Shown piece after piece: positions 6,257 through 11,676 of a stretch of 11,676 nt of DNA; positions within the stretch are counted from its first letter, which is position 1; each line of letters starts with the position of its first letter. The notes below the pieces were generated by a model. The model had not been told where the DNA came from. It searched no databases and saw nothing but the letters and a program-made list of their open reading frames with translations. The stretch lies in assembly GCA_023392555.1 (NCBI GenBank), contig JAEVYW010000149.1, forward strand, positions 1 through 11,676, written 5' to 3'. The stretch is from Pseudomonadota bacterium. GTDB lineage: Bacteria > Pseudomonadota > Alphaproteobacteria > Sphingomonadales > Sphingomonadaceae. Position numbers and translations under genes: made by a program.

Positions 6257-6961
6257 ATGAATATCCTTGTCACCGGCGCGAGCCGCGGGATCGGCGCGGC
6301 CGCATTCGAGCTTCTGAAATCGCGCGGCCACAGGGTCGTCGGCCATTCTACCAAGGGCAGCGACGTCCTGATCGCGGGCGATCTGGGCGACCCGGCCACG
6401 CCCCGCGACTTGTGGGACACTGCGCTCGATGAACTCGACGGGCAGGTCGATGTGCTCGTCAACAACGCCGGCATCTACGAATCGATCGACGACAATGCGA
6501 CCGACGAGGAATGGCACGCCGCTTGGGCGCGCACGCTGACCATCAACCTCCAGGCTGCTGCGGACCTTAGCCGCCTCGCGGTCTCGCACTTCCTCGACCT
6601 CGGCATTCCAGGGCGCATCGTAAATGTCGCAAGTCGCGCAGGATGGCGCGGCGACAGTCCGCAGCACTGGCATTACGCGGCGTCAAAGGGCGCGATGATC
6701 GCGATGACCAAGACGATCGCGCGGGCCTATGCGCCGGAAGGCGTCCTCGCCTTCTCGGTTGCGCCGGGTTTCACCGTGTCGGAGATGACCGAAGAGTATC
6801 TCACGGGCCGCGGAGGCGCGGCGATCCTCGCTGACATACCCCTCGGCCGCGTCGCTTCGACGGACGAAGTCGCAGAGGTGATCCGATGGCTCGCGACGGA
6901 AGCGCCAGCTTCGTCCACGGGATCCACAATCGACGTAAACGGAGCAAGCTATGTTCGCTAG
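6257..6961 (+). CDS. Short-chain dehydrogenase/reductase (SDR), classical type
   Basis: A 234-residue NAD(P)-dependent oxidoreductase of the classical SDR family. TGASRGIG at 6-13 is the nucleotide-binding glycine motif, NNAG is at 69-72, and the catalytic tetrad is Asn97, Ser126 (NVASRAG), Tyr140 and Lys144 (YAASK). PG at 170-171 and the terminal IDVNGA resemble FabG-type enzymes. Ser31-Thr32-Lys33 after beta-strand 2, with no acidic residue there, suggests NADP(H) rather than NAD(H), but this is inference. The substrate cannot be told from sequence; FabG itself is usually a little longer and in a fab cluster, so I give no symbol. The start ATG 6257 has GGAAG immediately upstream (6250-6254). 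Its last 11 bases overlap the beta-lactamase gene start, so the two are very likely cotranscribed. Confidence 0.93.
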   Translation: MNILVTGASRGIGAAAFELLKSRGHRVVGHSTKGSDVLIAGDLGDPATPRDLWDTALDELDGQVDVLVNNAGIYESIDDNATDEEWHAAWARTLTINLQAAADLSRLAVSHFLDLGIPGRIVNVASRAGWRGDSPQHWHYAASKGAMIAMTKTIARAYAPEGVLAFSVAPGFTVSEMTEEYLTGRGGAAILADIPLGRVASTDEVAEVIRWLATEAPASSTGSTIDVNGASYVR

Positions 6962-7862
6962 CGGCCTGTTGCTCGCGCTCGCGCTTCAGCAGATCACCAT
7001 TCCCTTCGGCAAGCCGCCGCAGGTCGATCGCCCGCGCGCGCCGATCGAGACCGCCGGCCCGATTTATTATGGCACCTGCAAGGGCGTCGACGACTGGGAC
7101 GCACCAGCGCCGCCGGTACGCATCCACGGCAACACCTATCTCGTTGGCACGTGCGGCATTTCGGCGATCCTCATCGCCGGCGACCAGGGCCACATCCTGA
7201 TCGACGGCGGGACGGAGAAGGGCGCTGACCTCATCGCCGAGAACATCCGCGCTCTTGGCTTCCGCCTTCAGGACGTCCGAATTCTGCTTCAGAGCCACGA
7301 GCATCTGGATCACGTCGGCGGGATCGGCCGACTGCAGCAGCTGACGGGCGCACAGGTGTTCGCGTCGCTGGATGCCGCCAAGGTCTTCGCAACCGGCACG
7401 GCAGGCGCGGGTGACCCGCAGGCCGGCATGCACAAGCCCTTCGCGACCGCGCGGGTCGATCGCGTGGTGAAGGACGGCGATCCCGTTCGCCTCGGCAATT
7501 TGCAGCTGACGGCCATCGCCACACCTGGCCACACTCCGGGAGCAATGAGCTGGACCTGGGGAAGCTGCGACGGCGGGGTTTGTCGGCAGATTGTCTATGC
7601 GGACAGCCTGTCGGCGATCAGCCGGGACGACTACAAGTTCAGTGCCCACCCAGCCTATGTCGCTGCGTTCCGCGCCGGCATCGCCAAGATCGCGAAAGCC
7701 GACTGCGAAATCCTGCTGACCCCGCACCCCTCGGCGAGCAACATGGTGGAGCGCATCGGCGGCAAGGCTCCACTGGTGAACGCTGGCGCGTGCCGTGATT
7801 ATGCCGCGGCCAAGACCAGGGACCTCGACGCGCGGCTTGCCAAGGAAGCAGCCGGCAAGTGA
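6951..7862 (+). CDS. Subclass B3 metallo-beta-lactamase, AIM-1-like
   Basis: A 303-residue zinc beta-lactamase homologue, expected to hydrolyse beta-lactams in the periplasm. All B3 ligands are present: His116, His118, Asp120, His121 (SHEHLDH), His194 (PGHTPG) and His259 (TPHPSAS). Ser residues in YADSLSAIS (216-224) match the B3 active-site serine region. The GTCGISA segment (67-72) and the pairs Cys43/Cys68, Cys205/Cys211 and Cys252/Cys281 match the three-disulfide pattern I recall for AIM-1; SCDGGVC and CEILLTPHPSAS are very like that enzyme. The leader MFASGLLLALALQQ is hydrophobic but short and without a positive charge. A TAA at 6936-6938 blocks any earlier start, and GGAG lies 6 bases upstream of ATG 6951. 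It overlaps the dehydrogenase by 11 bases and prmA by 4. Activity is inferred; the family is clear. Confidence 0.93.
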   Translation: MFASGLLLALALQQITIPFGKPPQVDRPRAPIETAGPIYYGTCKGVDDWDAPAPPVRIHGNTYLVGTCGISAILIAGDQGHILIDGGTEKGADLIAENIRALGFRLQDVRILLQSHEHLDHVGGIGRLQQLTGAQVFASLDAAKVFATGTAGAGDPQAGMHKPFATARVDRVVKDGDPVRLGNLQLTAIATPGHTPGAMSWTWGSCDGGVCRQIVYADSLSAISRDDYKFSAHPAYVAAFRAGIAKIAKADCEILLTPHPSASNMVERIGGKAPLVNAGACRDYAAAKTRDLDARLAKEAAGK

Positions 7863-8740
7863 GCGTCCGAGTCACGGTTCCATGCACCCGCGCGCAGGGT
7901 GAGGCGCTCGCGGATTCCGAGGAACTCTTCCCGGACAGCCACAATCCTCCCGTGCTGGTCGCGGACGAGCCCGATGAGTCGAAGCCGGACGACTGGCTTC
8001 TCCATGCCTATTTCGAGGAGGAGCCGACGGGCGAGGAAATCGCGATCCTCACCAATCTCGGCAATGGCCCGCCGCGGATCGAGCAGCTCGAAGAAGAAGA
8101 CTGGGTCACCGTCAGCCAGGCCGGCCTCCAGCCGATCCGCGCCGGCCGCTTCTTCGTCCACACGCCGACCTATCCCCCGGAGGGCGGTCTCATCAATTTC
8201 GAGATCGACGCAGGCCTGGCGTTCGGCACCGGACAACATGCGACCACTGCCGGCTGCCTCGAAGCGCTCGATCGCCTCGCCAGCAACGATTGCCACTTCA
8301 CAAACATTGCAGACATAGGAACTGGCGCCGGCCTGCTCGCCTTCGCCGCCATGGCGTTGTGGCCCGAGGCGCGGGCTATCGCGACGGACATCGATCCGAT
8401 CGCGATCGACGTCTCCCGCGACAATGCCGCAATCAACGGCGTGCGCTTGGGTCACAATGCGGGGGAGCTGCTCCTCGGCATCGCCGACGGGATGGACTCA
8501 CCCTTGCTGGCAGCGCGAGCGCCGTTCGACCTGCTCATCGCCAACATTCTTGCCGGCCCGCTGATCGAACTCGCGCCCGCCTTCGCTACGGCGCTCGCGC
8601 CCGGTGGCACAGTCATCCTTGCCGGGCTGCTCGATACGCAATCGGACGCGGTCATCGCCGCCTATGAGGCGCAGGGCTGCACGCTTGTCGAAGCCGGCAG
8701 CGGCGAGTGGCGAGTGCTGGTGTTGCGCGCCGCAGCTTAG
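7859..8740 (+). CDS. prmA: Ribosomal protein L11 methyltransferase
   Basis: PrmA, which trimethylates ribosomal protein L11 using S-adenosylmethionine in the cytoplasm. The length is 293 residues, as in E. coli. The central signature LAFGTGQHATT is at 120-130 (E. coli-type GTGTHPTT), SAM motif I is DIGTGAGLLA (152-161), the acidic motif II is TDIDPIAID (176-184), and ANILAGPL (228-235) is the conserved catalytic-side loop. The N-terminus, with VPCTRAQGEAL and PPVLVADEPDE, fits the L11-recognition domain of alphaproteobacterial PrmA. The start is GTG at 7859-7861, overlapping the beta-lactamase TGA as GTGA; AAGGAAG lies 10 bases upstream (7842-7848). The stop overlaps that of the convergent oligopeptidase gene by 4 bases (TTAG). 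Expression is probably tied to the two upstream genes. Confidence 0.97.
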   Translation: MSVRVTVPCTRAQGEALADSEELFPDSHNPPVLVADEPDESKPDDWLLHAYFEEEPTGEEIAILTNLGNGPPRIEQLEEEDWVTVSQAGLQPIRAGRFFVHTPTYPPEGGLINFEIDAGLAFGTGQHATTAGCLEALDRLASNDCHFTNIADIGTGAGLLAFAAMALWPEARAIATDIDPIAIDVSRDNAAINGVRLGHNAGELLLGIADGMDSPLLAARAPFDLLIANILAGPLIELAPAFATALAPGGTVILAGLLDTQSDAVIAAYEAQGCTLVEAGSGEWRVLVLRAAA

Positions 8741-10887
8741 CGTCCGCGCTCACCTCCACGGCCGCTCGACACCTGCGGCGCCGTCCCGCCAACGCCCAGC
8801 TGGTCGAGCATGAAGGCGTAATATTCGGCGGTTGAGCGATAGCGCTCGAACCGGCCCGACTTGCCGCCGTGGCCCGCTTCCATATTGGTGCGGAAAACAA
8901 GCGGGTTGTTGTCGGTCTTGTTCGCCCGAAGCTTCGCAACCCACTTGGCCGGCTCGTAATATTGCACCTGGCTGTCCCACAGGCCGGTGCCGACGAACAT
9001 CGCCGGGTAGGCCTGCCGCCGCACATTGTCGTACGGCGAATAGGTCAGCATGTAGTCGTAATAGTCGCGGTTGGCCGGGTTGCCCCACTCGTCATATTCG
9101 TTGGTCGTGAGCGGGATCGAGGCGTCGAGCATGGTCGTCACCGCGTCGACGAACGGGACCTGTGCGATGATCACGCGATAGTCCTGCGGAGCCATGTTGG
9201 CGATGCCGCCCATCAGCAGGCCGCCCGCGCTTCCGCCCATCGCCGCGACGCGATCCCGCGCCGCATAATTGTTGGCGACGAGATAGCGCGTCACATCGAT
9301 GAAGTCGTTGAAGCTGTTCTGCTTCGTCTTGAGATGCCCTGCATCGTACCAGGCGCGGCCCATTTCCTGTCCGCCGCGAATGTGAGCGATCGCATAAACC
9401 ATGCCGCGGTCGAGCAGCGGGACGATGGTCGGCGAGAAGGCCGGGTCCATGGAGATGCCGTAACTGCCGTATCCGTACTGCAGCATCGCCGCAGTGCCGT
9501 CGCGCTTGAACCCCTTGCGATAGACGAGGCTCACGGGGACCCTCGTGCCGTCGCGAGCGGTCGCCCAAAGGCGTTCGGTGACGTAATTCGACGCGTCGTA
9601 ATTGGGTGCGGGGGTGCGCTTCAGCACCGTCCGCTCGCCGGTCCGCGCGTCGACCTCGTAGATGATTTTGGGCGTCGTCAGCGAATTATAGCTGTAGCGG
9701 ACCTTGCTGGTGTCGACCTCGCGATTGGTGTCGAGCGCCATGGCGTAGGCGGGCTCATCCGAGCTGACGAAGCTGCTCTTGCCGGCATCGGTCAGCAGGC
9801 GAAGCCTTTTGTTGCCGTTCGACCTTTCCTCAATCGCAAGGAATCCGTTGAACGGCTTGAAGTCCTCGATGAAGACGTTCGGGTCGTGCGCGACCAGATC
9901 GCGCCAGGCGGCGCGACCCCTCGCCATGTCCGCATCGCTGACCGTGACCAATTTGTAATTCAGCGCATTGGCGTTTGTGCGAACGATCCAGCGGTTGCCG
10001 ATGTGATCGGCGCTGTAGCGGAACTCGCGCTCGCGCGGCGCAATCGTGGTCCACTGGCCGGGCGACGCTGTAGGCGTGCAGCGTTCCTCGTTGCTGACCG
10101 TGCTCTGCAGGAAGATGCAGACATATTTGTCGTCGCTGGTCCGTCCGACGCCCATGTAGAAGCTGTCGTCCTTCTCCTCATAGACGAGCTTGTCGGCGGA
10201 GGCCGGCGTGCCGAGCACGTGCGCTTTTACGCGCTTGCTGAGCAGCGTCACCGGATCCTTTTCGATATAGTAGATGGTGCGATTGTCGCCGGCCCAGGCG
10301 ACGTCGGTCTCGACGTTCGGAACCTGGTCCGCCAGCGTCTTGCCGGTCGTGAGGTCCTTGAACTTCAGCACATATTGGCGGCGGCCGACGACGTCCTCGG
10401 CATAGGCCAGCAACCGGTTATCGTCGCTGACAGCCCAATCGCCGATCGAGAAGAAGCCGTGGCCCTTCGCCATCGCCGACTGGTCGAGCATCACCTCCTC
10501 GGGCGATGCCGAGCCACCTTTGCGCCGCGCAAGGACAGGATAGTCCGCGCCGGCGGTAAAACGCGTGTAGTAGACATAGCCGTTCTGGCGGAACGGAACG
10601 GACGAGTCGTCCTGCTTGATACGCCCGACGATCTCGTCGAACAGCTTGTTCTGAAGCGGCTTGGTCGGCGCGAGTACCGCGTCGGCGTAGGCATTCTCGG
10701 CATTGAGATAAGCGAGGACCTCGGGGTTCTTCCGCGTGTCGTCGCGCAGCCAGTAATAGGGATCGTTGCGGTCGACAGGGCCTTTGACGACGTGCGGCTT
10801 CTGCGCTGCGACTGGTGGCGCTGGCAAAGTCTGCGCAACAGCGAGACCCGGTGCGGCGGCCATTGCCGCGATCAGTACAAACCGCAT
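8737..10887 (-). CDS. Oligopeptidase B (prolyl oligopeptidase family S9A) with signal peptide
   Basis: A 716-residue serine peptidase that cleaves short peptides after Arg or Lys. The catalytic triad Ser553 (GGSAGG), Asp638 (LWDSQV) and His673 (AGHGGKSGR) has spacings of 85 and 35, identical to E. coli oligopeptidase B (Ser532, Asp617, His652). The P1-specificity pair Glu576/Glu578 of the enterobacterial enzyme corresponds to Glu597 and Asp599 in TTNEYDEWGNP. Residues ~40-440 form the N-terminal extension and beta-propeller that excludes large substrates. Unlike the cytoplasmic E. coli enzyme it begins with a signal peptide, MRFVLIAAMAAAPGLAVA, with likely cleavage after Ala18, so it is expected in the periplasm. 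The start ATG 10885-10887 has GGGGAGAG about 5 bases upstream. It follows ligA by 12 bases and is probably cotranscribed with it. The symbol ptrB would be arguable but is not given because of the different location. Confidence 0.94.
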   Translation of the reverse strand: MRFVLIAAMAAAPGLAVAQTLPAPPVAAQKPHVVKGPVDRNDPYYWLRDDTRKNPEVLAYLNAENAYADAVLAPTKPLQNKLFDEIVGRIKQDDSSVPFRQNGYVYYTRFTAGADYPVLARRKGGSASPEEVMLDQSAMAKGHGFFSIGDWAVSDDNRLLAYAEDVVGRRQYVLKFKDLTTGKTLADQVPNVETDVAWAGDNRTIYYIEKDPVTLLSKRVKAHVLGTPASADKLVYEEKDDSFYMGVGRTSDDKYVCIFLQSTVSNEERCTPTASPGQWTTIAPREREFRYSADHIGNRWIVRTNANALNYKLVTVSDADMARGRAAWRDLVAHDPNVFIEDFKPFNGFLAIEERSNGNKRLRLLTDAGKSSFVSSDEPAYAMALDTNREVDTSKVRYSYNSLTTPKIIYEVDARTGERTVLKRTPAPNYDASNYVTERLWATARDGTRVPVSLVYRKGFKRDGTAAMLQYGYGSYGISMDPAFSPTIVPLLDRGMVYAIAHIRGGQEMGRAWYDAGHLKTKQNSFNDFIDVTRYLVANNYAARDRVAAMGGSAGGLLMGGIANMAPQDYRVIIAQVPFVDAVTTMLDASIPLTTNEYDEWGNPANRDYYDYMLTYSPYDNVRRQAYPAMFVGTGLWDSQVQYYEPAKWVAKLRANKTDNNPLVFRTNMEAGHGGKSGRFERYRSTAEYYAFMLDQLGVGGTAPQVSSGRGGERGR

Positions 10888-10899
10888 TGATACTCTCCC

Positions 10900-11676
<777 letters not shown>

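Noticed and set aside
5453..6673. A 406-residue open frame on the - strand across the chemoreceptor and SDR genes
   Set aside because: It is antisense to two clear genes and crosses the gap between them; no domain is visible. Its length is explained by GC-biased codon use.
6951..7862. The B3 lactamase gene as a recent mobile acquisition
   Set aside because: There is no insertion sequence, integron site or repeat nearby, base composition looks like the neighbours by eye, and the gene overlaps both adjacent genes.
8869..10890. A 673-residue open frame on the + strand opposite oligopeptidase B
   Set aside because: It lies entirely antisense to a complete peptidase with a perfect catalytic triad. 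Its product is a monotonous run of Arg, Val, Ala and Asp with no recognisable motif, as expected for the mirror frame of a GC-rich gene.

Overview
The window is a compact, GC-rich stretch of chromosome that looks like an alphaproteobacterium of the sphingomonad type (Sphingomonadales). This rests on the protein families and their sequence character: an sdhCDA block with alphaproteobacterial-type subunits, PrmA with the N-terminal style seen in sphingomonads, a periplasmic S9 oligopeptidase next to ligA, and a chromosomal class B3 beta-lactamase. The placement is from memory of families, not from a search. There is no sign of a mobile element, rRNA, tRNA or CRISPR array. No stretch longer than about 155 bases lacks a gene.

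Layout. (1) Bases 1-893, + strand: the C-terminal head of SMC, cut by the window edge. (2) Bases 894-4776, - strand: a run read right to left as sdhC, sdhD, sdhA, a 97-residue three-helix membrane protein of unknown function, then after 55 bases a metallo-beta-lactamase-fold lipoprotein that ends exactly against the smc stop. The iron-sulfur subunit gene sdhB is not present. (3) Bases 4777-4930: a divergent control region with two small inverted repeats on the sdhC side and a CtrA-like box on the chemoreceptor side. (4) Bases 4931-6220, + strand: a soluble methyl-accepting chemotaxis protein with a globin-like N-terminal domain that appears to lack the heme-binding histidine. A strong GC hairpin follows it. 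(5) Bases 6257-8740, + strand: an overlapping three-gene unit of a short-chain dehydrogenase, an AIM-1-like subclass B3 metallo-beta-lactamase and prmA. (6) Bases 8737-11676, - strand: ligA (N-terminus outside the window) followed after 12 bases by a secreted oligopeptidase B, which converges on prmA with overlapping stop codons.

How the genes work together. The sdh genes build the flavoprotein and membrane anchor of respiratory complex II; their tight GTGA/TTGA stop-start overlaps, all with non-ATG starts, suggest translational coupling to hold subunit ratios. SMC, LigA and PrmA are housekeeping functions (chromosome segregation, DNA ligation, ribosomal protein L11 methylation). The beta-lactamase is embedded between housekeeping genes and shares a transcript with prmA, which points to an intrinsic rather than acquired resistance gene. 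I see no obvious novel multi-gene defence or biosynthetic system. The best leads are the sdhB-less sdh operon with its small membrane protein, the histidine-less globin-like chemoreceptor, the metal-ligand-deficient MBL lipoprotein with a hairpin over its ribosome binding site, and the AIM-1-like enzyme with an atypical leader.
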